From NCBI RefSeq assembly GCF_900090105.1, contig NZ_FMDM01000002.1:360995-424994 (forward strand): a DNA stretch of 64,000 bases, in the 5' to 3' direction. How positions within the stretch are numbered: position 1 is the stretch's first letter; each line of letters begins with the position of its first letter. The position numbers and the translations under genes are program-made. Below are positions 15,674-24,738 of this stretch, piece after piece. The notes under the pieces are model-generated. The model was given only the letters and a program-made list of their open reading frames with translations. It was not told where the DNA came from and did no database searches. The stretch is from Micromonospora humi (GTDB taxonomy: Bacteria; Actinomycetota; Actinomycetes; Mycobacteriales; Micromonosporaceae).

Positions 15674-17263
15674 TCAGTGGATCGGCACCGGCATCGGCCG
15701 CTGCTCCTCCCCCGGCTCGCCGTCGAGCAGGTGCGACGGCTCGCGGCGGCGGGGCAGGAAGGCGGCCGGGATGAAGGTGAGTAGCACCAGACCGAACGCC
15801 ACCCAGAACGTGGTGGCGAACGAGTTGGCCGCGAAGTCGAGCCCCCGCTCGATCAGCGACGGCGGCACCGGGAGCTGCTGGGCCAGCTCGGGCTGCTGCT
15901 GCACGCCGATGGCGAGCTGGGCCTCGGTGACCGGCGCGCCGGTGCCCGGGTCGGTCACGCCGGGGATCACCCGCGAGCCGTTCAGCTCGCTGGTGAGGAT
16001 CACCGACATCACCGCCGCGCCGACCGACCCGCCGATCTGCTGGAGGATGTTGACCAGCGTGGAGCCGCGGGCCACCTCCGCGGCCTGCAGCGTCTTCAGC
16101 GCCGACGTCATGATCGGCATCATGGTGCCGCCCATGCCGAGGCCCATCACGAACAGCGAGCCGCAGAGCAGCAGGTAGGACGTGTCGGTGCCGAGCTGGG
16201 TGAAGGTGAAGAACCCGGCCGCGATGAGCACCAGCGCGAACGGCACCGTCCGGCCGACCGGCACCCGGTCGGCGAGCATGCCGGCGATCGGCATGGTGAG
16301 CATCGCACCGATGCCCTGCGGTGCCATCAGCAGCCCGGCGGTCAGCGTCGTCTCGCCCCGGATCTGCAGGAAGTAGCTCGGGAACAGCAGGCCCGCGCCC
16401 ATGAACGCGATGATGAAGACGAACAGGGTCAGCGAGGCGAGGGTGAGGTTGCGGTTGCGGAACAGCCGCAGGTCGAGCAGCGGGTGCCGGGGCCGGAACG
16501 AGTAGCGGACGAACGCCACCACCAGCGCCGCGCCGGCCGCCATCGGCAGCCAGACCTCGGTGTCGGTGACGGTGCCGGCCTCCGGCAGCGAGGACACGCC
16601 GTAGAGGAACAGCGCCAGGCCCGGCGAGAGCATCAGCATGCCGAGGAAGTCGAACGACTCGGACGGCTCGGGGGCGTCCTTCGGCAGCGCCAGCTGGGCG
16701 TAGATCAGCGCGACCACGCCGATCGGCAGGTTGATCAGGAAGATCCAGTGCCAGCTCGCGGTGTCGATCAGCCAGCCGCCGAGGATCGGGCCGCCGATCG
16801 GGCCGAGCAGCATCGGGATGCCGAGCACGGCCATCAGCCGGCCGATCCGGTGCGGGCCGGCGGCCCGGGTCATGATGGTCATGCCGAGCGGCATGAGCAT
16901 GCCGCCGCCGAGCCCCTGGACCACCCGCCAGGCGATCAGCTCGCCGATCGAGTCGGCCGTGGCGCACAGCCCGGAGCCGATGGTGAACAGCGCCAGCGCC
17001 ACCATGTAGAGGCGTTTCGTGCCGAACCGGTCCGCGGCCCAGCCGCTGAGCGGGATCACCGTGGCCAGTGCGAGGGTGTAGCCGGTCATGGTCCAGGCGA
17101 CCCGCGCGTAGGACGCGTCGAACTCGCTCTGGAACGTCGGGATGGCCACGCTGACGACGGTCACGTCGAGGATCGACATGATCGCACCGAGCACGACGAC
17201 GCCGGCCACCTTGAGCACCGCGGCGTCGAGTTTGTTCGATGTCGCGACGGGTTGCTGGGTCAC
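15674..17263 (-). CDS. DHA2-family MFS drug exporter (EmrB/QacA type)
   Basis: A 529-residue protein with 14 predicted transmembrane helices. Signatures are LDVTVVSVAIPTFQ in helix 1, GWAADRFGTKRLY after helix 2 and the antiporter motif LGIPMLLGPIGGPILGGWL in helix 5. The DHA2 family exports cationic drugs and antibiotics by proton antiport. AGGAG precedes the GTG at 17263. No regulator gene is adjacent; the 366-base region upstream has only a dyad element. The substrate is not predictable. Confidence 0.88.
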   Translation of the reverse strand: MTQQPVATSNKLDAAVLKVAGVVVLGAIMSILDVTVVSVAIPTFQSEFDASYARVAWTMTGYTLALATVIPLSGWAADRFGTKRLYMVALALFTIGSGLCATADSIGELIAWRVVQGLGGGMLMPLGMTIMTRAAGPHRIGRLMAVLGIPMLLGPIGGPILGGWLIDTASWHWIFLINLPIGVVALIYAQLALPKDAPEPSESFDFLGMLMLSPGLALFLYGVSSLPEAGTVTDTEVWLPMAAGAALVVAFVRYSFRPRHPLLDLRLFRNRNLTLASLTLFVFIIAFMGAGLLFPSYFLQIRGETTLTAGLLMAPQGIGAMLTMPIAGMLADRVPVGRTVPFALVLIAAGFFTFTQLGTDTSYLLLCGSLFVMGLGMGGTMMPIMTSALKTLQAAEVARGSTLVNILQQIGGSVGAAVMSVILTSELNGSRVIPGVTDPGTGAPVTEAQLAIGVQQQPELAQQLPVPPSLIERGLDFAANSFATTFWVAFGLVLLTFIPAAFLPRRREPSHLLDGEPGEEQRPMPVPIH

Positions 17264-17629
17264 AGACAGTCTCCTGGTTCCGGTCCGGTCCGAGGGGTGG
17301 CGGCGCCGCACGCACGCGGGGCGCGCGGCGGGACGAGGCCCGGCGAAAGCCTAGTCACGGCCTGCGACATCGCGCGGCCGGTTTTGCCGAGGCGAAGGGC
17401 CGCACACCCCCGTCCCCCGCCCGCCGCACCCCGGCGCCGACCCTCACCGAGCCGATTCCTCGAGAGAAAGACCCCGATCCGCCCCCTTTCACCCCTCCCC
17501 CACCCACCCCACACTCGTGACGAACGTCATGCCCCGCCGCCCGCCCGCCTCGTCGATCGTGGATGTCTGGTCGTTGACGAAGGGCGCATCAACGACATCC
17601 GAGGCGCCACAAGTCCACGATCGACGAGA
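17264..17629. other. Intergenic region, 366 bp, with promoter of the DHA2 gene and a dyad element
   Basis: No gene is supported here. The left part should hold the promoter of the exporter on the minus strand. The right part holds the inverted repeat described at 17550. Open frames across it are low-complexity Pro/Arg and lack ribosome-binding sites. Confidence 0.6.
17550..17627. repeat. Intergenic dyad element, copy 1
   Basis: Outer arms TCGTCGATCGTGGA and TCCACGATCGACGA are perfect inverted repeats. Inside them GTCGTTGA (17570) pairs with TCAACGAC (17589). The whole can fold into one long, interrupted hairpin just beyond the stop of the DUF305 gene at 17630, so it may act as its terminator. 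Its right arm resembles copies at 30970 and 53730, so it looks like a dispersed element. Confidence 0.65.
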
Positions 17630-18214
17630 TCAGCGCCGGGGTGCCGCGCGCAGCTTCGCCATCAGGGCCACCTCGGCGGTACGGGAGCGGTCGATGCGGG
17701 CGGCGAGGTCGCGTACCCGCTCGCTGGTGCCGGCGGTGACCTGGGCGCGGGCGAGCTGGGCGGCGGTGCGCTGGTGCGCGGCGAGCACGTCGAGCAGCAC
17801 CCGGTCCGCGTCGGCGGCCGGGGCGGACCGCAGCCGGGCCAGGCCGGCGGCGGCGTCGCTGTGCCCGGTGTGGTCGTGCCGCGCGGCGGCGGCCGCCGCC
17901 GACGGGCCGGCCTCGCGCAGCCAGCCGCGCATGGTGGCCAGCTCGTCGGTCTCGGTGGCGCGGACGGCGGCGATCAGGGTGCGGACCTCGGGGTCGGTGG
18001 CCCGGTCGAGCCCGACGCCGACGATCTCCAGCGTCTGCGCGGTGTGCGCCACCATCATGGCGAGGAAGAGCGCGTCGATGCCGCTGGTCGGGTCGGCGAC
18101 GGCCGGGGCGGGGCGGGGCGCGGTGGGTGCCGGCGATCCGCCGCCGCAGCCGGCGGTGACGAGCAGCAGGGCGACGAGCAGCACGGACGGCACGGCGGCG
18201 GACGGGCGGCGCAT
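17630..18214 (-). CDS. DUF305 family lipoprotein
   Basis: A 194-residue exported lipoprotein: signal peptide followed by the lipobox VTAGC near residue 23. The mature part is the all-helical DUF305 (ferritin-like) fold with DALFLAMMVAHTAQTLEI and MRGWLREAG. Typical members have a histidine pair in this first motif (PHH); here it reads AHTAQT, so metal binding by that helix may be changed or lost. GGAGG lies 7 bases before the ATG at 18214. The function of the family is unproven, with metal or copper handling often suggested. Confidence 0.82.
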   Translation of the reverse strand: MRRPSAAVPSVLLVALLLVTAGCGGGSPAPTAPRPAPAVADPTSGIDALFLAMMVAHTAQTLEIVGVGLDRATDPEVRTLIAAVRATETDELATMRGWLREAGPSAAAAAARHDHTGHSDAAAGLARLRSAPAADADRVLLDVLAAHQRTAAQLARAQVTAGTSERVRDLAARIDRSRTAEVALMAKLRAAPRR

Positions 18215-18249
18215 GCGGGACCTCCGATCGGGAACGGGCGGACGGGCGG

Positions 18250-18280
18250 CGCGCGGCCGGCGGGACCGACCGGCCGCGCG
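18250..18280 (-). terminator. Hairpin terminator downstream of the LPMO gene
   Basis: CGCGCGGCCGG pairs perfectly with CCGGCCGCGCG across a 9-base loop. It lies 86 bases after the LPMO stop and just upstream of the DUF305 start, both on the minus strand, so it should separate the two transcripts. Confidence 0.6.
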
Positions 18281-18365
18281 ACGCGCCTGGTCCGGCGGCG
18301 GGAACCCCACGGGTGTCCCGGTGGGCCGGGTGGATGGCGGTGGTGTTCCCGCCGCCGGGGAGCGG

Positions 18366-19130
18366 TCAGAGCTGCTGCCAGAGTGCCGGCACGTTCGGCG
18401 GCTCCCACCCGGCGATCGCGGTGTGCGCCTGGCGGCAGCGGTAGCTGCGACCGGCGTAGGTCACCGTGTCGCCCACCTGGTACGACCGGCCGGCGGTCCA
18501 GGTGCCACCCGGCGCGGGCGTGCCGGGCGGGGTGGACGAGCCGGTCGGGCTGGGCGACGGCGTGGCGGTGCGCGTGGGCGACGGGGTCGGCGTCGGAGTG
18601 GGGGTCGGGTTGCCGCCCCCGCCGCCGATCTGCAGGTCCACGCAGGAGTAGAACGCGTTCGCGGTGTCGGAGATGTTCCAGACCGCGAGCAGCTTCTGCC
18701 GGCCGGAGAAGCCGCCCAGGTCGACCGTGTGCGAGACGGTGGCGTCGGGCTGGCGGCCGCCGCCGTCGACGACCGCGACCCGGGTGGCGCCGATCCAGTA
18801 CTCCCAGTTGGCGGTGGCGTGCCGGGCGGTGTTGACCCAGGTGAACGTCACCGTGCTGCCGACCGAGGTGGCCGGCCAGGTGCGGCTGTCGTCGTTGAGC
18901 ACCGCGAACTGGGCGATGTTGGCGTTGCAGGTCTTCAGCCCCTTGGGTCCCTCGACGCTCTGCGGCTCGTACCTGATCTGCCCGCAGTCGGGCACCCGGT
19001 TCTGCGCGCAGAGCGCCTGGCGGCTGGGGGGCGAGGAGACGTAGCCGTGGGCCTGCGCGGGCGCGGCGAGCGCGAGGGTGGCGCCGACCGCGCCGGTGGT
19101 GAGCAGGGGCAGGGTGATTCTTCGACGCAT
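18366..19130 (-). CDS. Lytic polysaccharide monooxygenase (AA10) with CBM5/12
   Basis: A 254-residue secreted enzyme. The signal peptide ends AQA, so the mature protein starts at His28 (HGYVSSPPSR). That His and His104 (TARHATANWEYW) form the copper-binding histidine brace of AA10 enzymes. After the catalytic domain (28-167) comes a Thr/Pro/Ser linker and a C-terminal chitin/cellulose-binding module of family 5/12 type (WTAGRSYQVGDTVTYAGRSY, ending in LWQQL). It oxidatively breaks crystalline polysaccharide, with chitin most likely from the CBM5/12. AAGGAG sits before the ATG at 19130. It is divergent from the GH51-like gene. Confidence 0.93.
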   Translation of the reverse strand: MRRRITLPLLTTGAVGATLALAAPAQAHGYVSSPPSRQALCAQNRVPDCGQIRYEPQSVEGPKGLKTCNANIAQFAVLNDDSRTWPATSVGSTVTFTWVNTARHATANWEYWIGATRVAVVDGGGRQPDATVSHTVDLGGFSGRQKLLAVWNISDTANAFYSCVDLQIGGGGGNPTPTPTPTPSPTRTATPSPSPTGSSTPPGTPAPGGTWTAGRSYQVGDTVTYAGRSYRCRQAHTAIAGWEPPNVPALWQQL

Positions 19131-19170
19131 GGTGGCAACTCCTTCAGGGGGAACGGAAGGTGCCACGAAC

Positions 19171-19222
19171 ATAAATTAAACCTTGTTAACAGTAAAGACT
19201 CCTATCTATAAATTAAGCCTTG
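19171..19222. promoter_or_regulatory. AT-rich direct repeats in the LPMO/GH51-like divergent promoter
   Basis: ATAAATTAAACCTTG (19171-19185) recurs as ATAAATTAAGCCTTG (19208-19222), 37 bases apart with one mismatch, with GTTAAC between them. Such AT-rich sequence is striking in this GC-rich DNA. The repeats sit 40-90 bases upstream of the LPMO start and are well placed for binding by a regulator that controls both secreted enzymes. The regulator is unknown. Confidence 0.5.
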
Positions 19223-19353
19223 AGCCGGCCGCGTCCCGCGTGGAATTCTGATCAGCACGCGGAGCCGATCGTCGTCCCAGGGCACCGGGGCCGGCAGGCA
19301 TCCGGGAGGACGGCGGCACAGACCCGGGAACCCCGCCTCTCGAAGGAACCCCC

Positions 19354-21435
19354 ATGAGGAGATCCCTGCCCCGCGCGCGCCGCTGGACCGCGTACGCGGC
19401 AAGCCTGCTGCTCGTCACCACCGCGCTCGCCACCGTCGAACCGACCGCCGCCGGCGCCGCCGCCGTCGACCCGGTCACGGTGACCGTGAACGCCCGCGCC
19501 GGGCTGGCCACCGTGCCGGACACCGCGCTCGGCGTCAACCACGCCATCTGGGACGCCAAGCTCGGCAGCCCCGAGACGTCCGACCTGCTCAAGGCCGCCG
19601 GCGTGCGGATGCTGCGCTACCCCGGCGGCTCCTACGCCGACATCTACCACTGGAAGACGCACACCGCGCCCGGCGGCTACGTCGCGCCGGACACCGACTT
19701 CGACACGTTCATGTCCGCCGCCCGCCGGGTCGGCGCCCAACCGATGATCATCGCGAACTACGGCACCGGGACGCCCGCCGAGGCCGCCGACTGGGTGCGC
19801 TACGCCAACGTCACCAAGGGCTACGGCGCGAAGTGGTGGACCGTCGGCAACGAGAACTACGGCAACGGCCACTACGGATCGGCCTGGGAGGCCGACGACC
19901 ACCCGGACAAGAGCGCCACCCAGTACGCCAAGCTGGTCGTCGAGTACGCCGACGCGATGAAGGCGGTCGACCCGAACGTCAAGGTCGGCGCGGTGCTGAC
20001 CATGCCCGGCAACTGGCCCGACGGGATCACCGCCGGCGCCGACCCCGGCCCGTGGAACCAGACGGTGCTCTCCCTGGCCGGGCCGAAGATCGACTTCGTG
20101 GACGTGCACTGGTACCCGGGCGGCAGCGCGGCCGAGTCGCTGACCCGTACCGACCAGCTGCCCGACGCCGCCTGGCTGCTGCGCCAGCAGATCTCCCGGT
20201 ACGCCGGCCCGGACGCCGACCGGATCGGGATCAGCCTCACCGAGCTGAACGTCGACGCCGGCCGCACCACCCAGCCCGGCGCGCTGTTCCTCGCCGACGC
20301 CTACAGCGGCCTGCTGGAACAGGGCGTCTTCACGGTGCAGTGGTGGAACGTCCACAACGGCATCGGCACGGTCTCCGAGGTGGCCGGGCAGACCGACTAC
20401 GGCGACTTCGGGCTGCTCTCCAGCGGCGGCTGCACCAGCGACGGTGACGTCTGCGAGCCGGCGTTCAACACGCCGTTCGCGCCCTACCACGCACTGTCCA
20501 TGATGAACCTGTTCGCCCGCCCCGGCGACCAGTTCGTCCGGGCCGGCACCGACCAGCCGCTGGTCACCGCGCACGCGGTGCGCCGGCCGGACGGCGGCCT
20601 CGCGGTCCAGCTGCTCAACAAGGACCCGGACACCGCCTACCCGGTGACCGTCGACTACGCCGGCTTCACCCCGGCGGACGAGGCGCCGACCGTGCACACG
20701 CTGACCAACGGCGCGAGCGGCGTGAGCACCGGCCGCGCCGGCAGCGCGACCACCCGGACGCTGCCGCCGTACTCGTTGACCACGCTGGTGCTGCGACCGG
20801 CCGGCAGCTCCGCCGGACGGCCGACCGCGCCGGGGCGGCCGACCGCGAGCGCGGTGACCGACCGCGCGGCGACCATCTCCTGGCCGGCGGCGACCGCGGG
20901 CGCCGCGCCGATCGCCAAGTACGAGGTGTACCGGCAGTTCGGCGCGGTCAGCGAGCAGCTCGGTGAGACCGCCGGCACCTCGTTCACGGTGCGCAACCTG
21001 GAACCGGGCACCCGCTACACGGTCAACGTGATCGCCCGCGACACCGCCGGCCGGGTGTCCTGGTCGTCGCCGCCGCTGACGTTCGCCACCGGCAGCCCGG
21101 CCGACGCCGGCTGCGCGGTCCGCTTCCACGACGACACCGACTGGGGCAACGGGTACGTGGCGACCGTCGACGTGGTGAACACCGGCCCGGACGTGGTGGA
21201 CGGCTGGACGCTCACCTGGACCTGGCCGACCGGCTGGCAGCAGGTGAGCAGCGGCTGGAACGCCACCTGGACGCAGACCGGCAGGGAGGTCCGGGTGACC
21301 CCGACCGCGGACAACCGCCGGCTCGCGGCCGACGGCGGGAGCACCAGCGTCGGCTTCGTCGGCGCGTACAGCGGGCCGAACGTGCCACCGGGGGTGTTCC
21401 GGCTCAACGGCACGGTCTGCACCGTCCGTTCCTGA
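19354..21435 (+). CDS. Secreted GH51-like alpha-L-arabinofuranosidase with FN3 and CBM2
   Basis: A 693-residue exported enzyme with a signal peptide to about residue 36. A clan GH-A (beta/alpha)8 domain follows, with a putative acid/base Glu167 in TVGNENYG and nucleophile Glu297 in ISLTELNVD. These resemble GH51 alpha-L-arabinofuranosidases, and LRYPGGSYADIYHW also fits. Then come a fibronectin type III domain (about 490-575) and a C-terminal family 2 cellulose-binding module (about 585-693, with Trp-rich WTLTWTWPTGW and WNATW). It probably removes arabinose from cell-bound xylan while anchored to cellulose. The GH family number is my best reading; other clan A families are possible. Confidence 0.82.
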   Translation: MRRSLPRARRWTAYAASLLLVTTALATVEPTAAGAAAVDPVTVTVNARAGLATVPDTALGVNHAIWDAKLGSPETSDLLKAAGVRMLRYPGGSYADIYHWKTHTAPGGYVAPDTDFDTFMSAARRVGAQPMIIANYGTGTPAEAADWVRYANVTKGYGAKWWTVGNENYGNGHYGSAWEADDHPDKSATQYAKLVVEYADAMKAVDPNVKVGAVLTMPGNWPDGITAGADPGPWNQTVLSLAGPKIDFVDVHWYPGGSAAESLTRTDQLPDAAWLLRQQISRYAGPDADRIGISLTELNVDAGRTTQPGALFLADAYSGLLEQGVFTVQWWNVHNGIGTVSEVAGQTDYGDFGLLSSGGCTSDGDVCEPAFNTPFAPYHALSMMNLFARPGDQFVRAGTDQPLVTAHAVRRPDGGLAVQLLNKDPDTAYPVTVDYAGFTPADEAPTVHTLTNGASGVSTGRAGSATTRTLPPYSLTTLVLRPAGSSAGRPTAPGRPTASAVTDRAATISWPAATAGAAPIAKYEVYRQFGAVSEQLGETAGTSFTVRNLEPGTRYTVNVIARDTAGRVSWSSPPLTFATGSPADAGCAVRFHDDTDWGNGYVATVDVVNTGPDVVDGWTLTWTWPTGWQQVSSGWNATWTQTGREVRVTPTADNRRLAADGGSTSVGFVGAYSGPNVPPGVFRLNGTVCTVRS

Positions 21436-21442
21436 GCCGGAC

Positions 21443-22294
21443 CTAGCCCCGGCCGGGCGGCCGGAGCCGGGCGTCGGCCGCCGCCGGCACCTTCGCGGTC
21501 CGGCGGCGGCCGGCGCGGCGCGGCGGCGGCACCACGTGCGGGCGCGGCGGACAGACCACCGGTGGCGGCGGCGTCCGGACCGGGGGTACGGGTCGGGGCA
21601 GCGCGGCGAGGATCACCGCGAGCAGGACCGCGGCGACCACTCCGTCGAGCCAGTAGTGGTTGCCGGTGGCGACCACCACCACGGCGGTGACCAGCGGGTG
21701 CGCCAGCCAGAGCCAGCGCCACCGCCCGGCGGTGACCGCCACCAGGGCCAGCGCCACCGCCAGGGCCCAACCGACGTGCAGCGACGGCATGGCCGCGTAC
21801 TGGTTGCTGAGCTGGTCGGCCTCCGGCGGCCCGTAGACGCTGGGGCCGAACCGGCGGCCGGTGTCCACCATGCCGGTGAGCGCGGTCAGGCGCGGCGGTG
21901 CGAGCGGGACGCAGACGTGCAGCACCAGCGCCGCGGCGGTCAGCACCGCCAGCGCCCGCCGCAGCCGCAGGTAGTCCTCCGGCCGGCGCAGGTAGAGCCA
22001 GACCAGGCAGAGCACGGTGGCCGGGAAGTGCACGTAGGCGTAGTAGCTGTTGGCCAGCCGCACCGGCAACTCGTGCGCGAGCAGGGGCGCCTGCAGCAGC
22101 GCCTCGTCGGGCAGGTGCAGCAGCCGTTCCCACCACCAGATCCGCTCGCCGTTGGCCAGCGCGGTGCCGGCCCGCCCGGCGATCAGCTGCCGGCCCGCCT
22201 TGTAGGCGAGGAAGAGCACGGCGACCAGCGCCAGTTCGCGGGCCGCCCGGCGCAGCGCGCCGGTCCGCGTCGACGCGGTCTTGGTGAGCTGCAC
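21443..22294 (-). CDS. PAP2 superfamily membrane phosphatase
   Basis: A 283-residue protein with six hydrophobic helices. The active-site pieces of the PAP2 phosphatase fold are visible: AAMPSLHVGWALAV (the PSxH motif) and TGNHYWLDG (the last His-x3-Asp motif). A basic Pro-rich tail of about 50 residues follows. Members remove phosphate from lipid phosphates or act as inositol-phosphoryl transferases; this form resembles the latter. AAGGAGGAG lies before the GTG at 22294. It converges on the GH51-like gene with a 7-base gap. Confidence 0.82.
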   Translation of the reverse strand: MQLTKTASTRTGALRRAARELALVAVLFLAYKAGRQLIAGRAGTALANGERIWWWERLLHLPDEALLQAPLLAHELPVRLANSYYAYVHFPATVLCLVWLYLRRPEDYLRLRRALAVLTAAALVLHVCVPLAPPRLTALTGMVDTGRRFGPSVYGPPEADQLSNQYAAMPSLHVGWALAVALALVAVTAGRWRWLWLAHPLVTAVVVVATGNHYWLDGVVAAVLLAVILAALPRPVPPVRTPPPPVVCPPRPHVVPPPRRAGRRRTAKVPAAADARLRPPGRG

Positions 22295-22324
22295 GGCTCC
22301 TCCTTCGGTGCCTTCCGGCACGGA

Positions 22325-22358
22325 CCAGGGCCGCCGCCGTGGTCGGCGACGGCCCTGG
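22325..22358 (-). terminator. Hairpin terminator after the second DHA2 exporter
   Basis: CCAGGGCCGCCGCCG pairs with CGGCGACGGCCCTGG across TGGT with a single mismatch. It lies 10 bases downstream of the exporter stop at 22368. Confidence 0.75.
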
Positions 22359-22367
22359 GGTACGGCC

Positions 22368-24008
22368 TCAGCGGCGGGCGTGTTCCTCCCGGCCGGCCTG
22401 GTCGGCACTCACCCCGTCGAACGCGGGCGCCCCGTCGACCGCGTCGGCGCCCACCGCCACCGAGCGACCGGTGTCCGGAAGATCGAGGCTGGAGCGAAGG
22501 GTAACCGGGCGCAGCAAGAGTGCCGCGACGACGCCGACCACCGCGATGGCGGCCGAGATGAGGAAGATGTGCCCGGTCGCGTCCCCGTAGGCGGCCCGGA
22601 CGATCTGCCGCACCGGCTCGGGGAGCGCGTCGAGGTTCAACGTGCTGCTGCCGCCGCTGCCGGAGGTGGGGATGCCGGCCGCGGCGAGGTCGGTGGTGAT
22701 CCGGTCGGTGACCCGGCGGGCCAGGACCGCGCCGAGCACCGACACGCCGATGGTGCCGCCGAGCGAGCGGAAGAACGCGACGCTGGCGCTGGCGGCGCCG
22801 ATGTCCTTGAGCGCGACCGTGTTCTGCACTGCGAGCACCAGGTTCTGCATGGTCATGCCGACGCCCACCCCGACGACGAACATGGCCACCCCGACGATGA
22901 CCAGGGAGGTCTCGTGGTCGATGGTGCCGAGCAGGGCGAAGCCGGCGACCAGCACGATCGAGCCGAACACGATGTACGGCTTGATCCTTCCGCTGGCGGT
23001 GATCATCCGGCCGGCGACGATCGAGGAGATCAGCACGCCGGCCATCATCGGGATGGTGAGCAGGCCGGCCTCGGTCGGGCTGTAGCCGCGGCCGATCTGG
23101 AAGTACTGGCCGAGGAAGACCGCACCGCCGAACATGGCCATGCCGACCGCGAGGCTGCCCAGGATGGCCAGCGCGGTGGTGCGCTGGCGGACGATCTCCA
23201 GCGGGACCACCGGCTCGGCGGCCCGCGACTCGACCCGGACGGCCAGCGCGAGCAGCAGCACCGCGCCACCGACCATGGCGGCGGTCTGCCAGGAGAGCCA
23301 GGCGAACGAGTCGTCGACGAAGGAGATCCAGATCAGCAGCACGCTGACCCCGGCGGCGATCAGCGCGGCGCCCAGGTAGTCGATCCTGACGTTCTGCCGG
23401 CGCACGGTGGGCAGGTTCAGCGTGAGCTGGAGCAGGAAGAGCGCGATGATCGCGACCGGCACGCCGACGAAGAAGCACCAGCGCCAGCCGAGCCAGGAGG
23501 TGTCGACGATGAGGCCGCCGAGCAGCGGGCCGCCGACCGTGGCGAGTGCCATGACGCCGCCCAGGTAGCCGTTGTAGCGGCCCCGCTCCCGGGGCGGGAT
23601 CATGGCCGCGATGGCGACCTGGACCAGTGCCTGCAGGCCGCCGACGCCGATGCCCTGGAAGGCCCGGGCGGCGATGAGCTGGCCGGCGCTCTGCGCGAAG
23701 CCGGCCGCGACGGAGCCGACCAGGAAGACCACGATGGCCGCCTGGATCAGCAGCTTCTTGCTGAACAGGTCGGCGAGCTTGCCCCAGATCGGGGTGGTCG
23801 CCGTGGCGGTGAGCAGGGTGGCGGTGACCACCCAGGTGTACTGCGTCTGTGAGCCGTTGAGCGACCCGATGATCTTCGGCAGGGCGGTGGAGACGACGGT
23901 GCTGCTCAGCATGGCCACGAAGAGCACGAGCAGCAGCCCGCTGAGTGCCTCCAGCGTCTGCCGCCGGCTCATGGGCGCGGCCTCGGCCGTCGCGGTGGGT
24001 GCGCTCAT
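22368..24008 (-). CDS. DHA2-family MFS drug exporter (14 TM)
   Basis: A 546-residue multidrug exporter with 14 hydrophobic helices. Signatures are MLSSTVVSTALPKIIGSL in helix 1, WGKLADLFSKKLL, and ALATVGGPLLGGLIVD in helix 5. A small soluble C-terminal tail follows. GGAGG lies 7 bases before the ATG at 24008. It is divergent from the TetR gene at 24130 with an operator-like palindrome between them, so it is probably induced when a toxic ligand inactivates the TetR. A terminator follows its stop directly. Confidence 0.9.
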   Translation of the reverse strand: MSAPTATAEAAPMSRRQTLEALSGLLLVLFVAMLSSTVVSTALPKIIGSLNGSQTQYTWVVTATLLTATATTPIWGKLADLFSKKLLIQAAIVVFLVGSVAAGFAQSAGQLIAARAFQGIGVGGLQALVQVAIAAMIPPRERGRYNGYLGGVMALATVGGPLLGGLIVDTSWLGWRWCFFVGVPVAIIALFLLQLTLNLPTVRRQNVRIDYLGAALIAAGVSVLLIWISFVDDSFAWLSWQTAAMVGGAVLLLALAVRVESRAAEPVVPLEIVRQRTTALAILGSLAVGMAMFGGAVFLGQYFQIGRGYSPTEAGLLTIPMMAGVLISSIVAGRMITASGRIKPYIVFGSIVLVAGFALLGTIDHETSLVIVGVAMFVVGVGVGMTMQNLVLAVQNTVALKDIGAASASVAFFRSLGGTIGVSVLGAVLARRVTDRITTDLAAAGIPTSGSGGSSTLNLDALPEPVRQIVRAAYGDATGHIFLISAAIAVVGVVAALLLRPVTLRSSLDLPDTGRSVAVGADAVDGAPAFDGVSADQAGREEHARR

Positions 24009-24074
24009 CGCGCGTCCTCCAGGTGTGTCGGATAGGGCGGCCAGCTTGGTTGCCTCAAGCAATCATCAACAAAT

Positions 24075-24091
24075 CTTGCCCAACAGGCAAG
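24075..24091. promoter_or_regulatory. TetR operator between exporter and repressor
   Basis: CTTGCC and GGCAAG form perfect 6-base arms around CAACA. A weaker TTGC/GCAA dyad lies about 25 bases to the left. The site is centred between the divergent genes, 66 bases before the exporter start. Confidence 0.65.
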
Positions 24092-24129
24092 TTTGCCCAC
24101 TGAGAAAAGGATCACGTACGCTGGCCGGC

Positions 24130-24732
24130 ATGGACGAGTGCACCGGCCTGCGGGAGCGGAAGAAGGCGGCCACCCGCCTGGCGCTGCACGAGGCCGCCCT
24201 GCGCCTGGCCGTCGAGCACGGCCCCGACCGGGTCACCGTCGAGGCCATCGCCGATGCCGCCAACGTCTCCCGGCGCACGTTCTCCAACTACTTCTCCGGC
24301 AAGGAGGAGGCGCTCTTCCACGGCGACACCATGCGGTTGCGCCGGCTCCTGGAGCTGATCGCGGAGCAGCCCACCGAGCTGCCGCCCTGGACCGCGCTGA
24401 CCCGGGCCGCCGTGCTCCAGGCCGACGAGAGCTACGACGACCCGGCCGAGCCCTGGCTGAACCGCCGCCGCCGGCTGCACGGCCATCCGAGCCTGGTCGC
24501 CCACCAGGTCGGCGCGTACGCGGCCATCGAGCGGGACCTGGCCGCGGAGATCGCCCGCCGGCTCACCGGACGCGACGTGCCGGTGCGCTCCCGGGTGCTG
24601 GCGGCCACGTTCCTGGCCACGCTCCGCGTCGCCGCCCAACAGTGGATCGAACACCCGGACGCGCCGCTGCGCGACGTGCTGCGCGACGTCCTGGCGCACG
24701 CCACCCCGACCGCCTCCGCCCACGCCGCCTGA
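24130..24732 (+). CDS. TetR family transcriptional regulator
   Basis: A 200-residue repressor with an N-terminal helix-turn-helix (VTVEAIADAANVSRRTFSNYF, with KEEAL after it, about residues 38-65). The C-terminal domain is helical and matches the actinobacterial type with WLNRRRRLHGHPSL. It is divergent from the DHA2 exporter across an operator-like dyad and is presumably its repressor. The start is an ATG with TACGCT 8 bases upstream that could be a -10 box. Confidence 0.9.
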   Translation: MDECTGLRERKKAATRLALHEAALRLAVEHGPDRVTVEAIADAANVSRRTFSNYFSGKEEALFHGDTMRLRRLLELIAEQPTELPPWTALTRAAVLQADESYDDPAEPWLNRRRRLHGHPSLVAHQVGAYAAIERDLAAEIARRLTGRDVPVRSRVLAATFLATLRVAAQQWIEHPDAPLRDVLRDVLAHATPTASAHAA

Positions 24733-24738
24733 CGCCGG

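Noticed and set aside
12461..15784. Long plus-strand open frame of about 1100 codons
   Set aside because: It covers MOSC, NYN and neighbouring genes in the wrong frames and reads as low-complexity Arg/Pro/Gly sequence.
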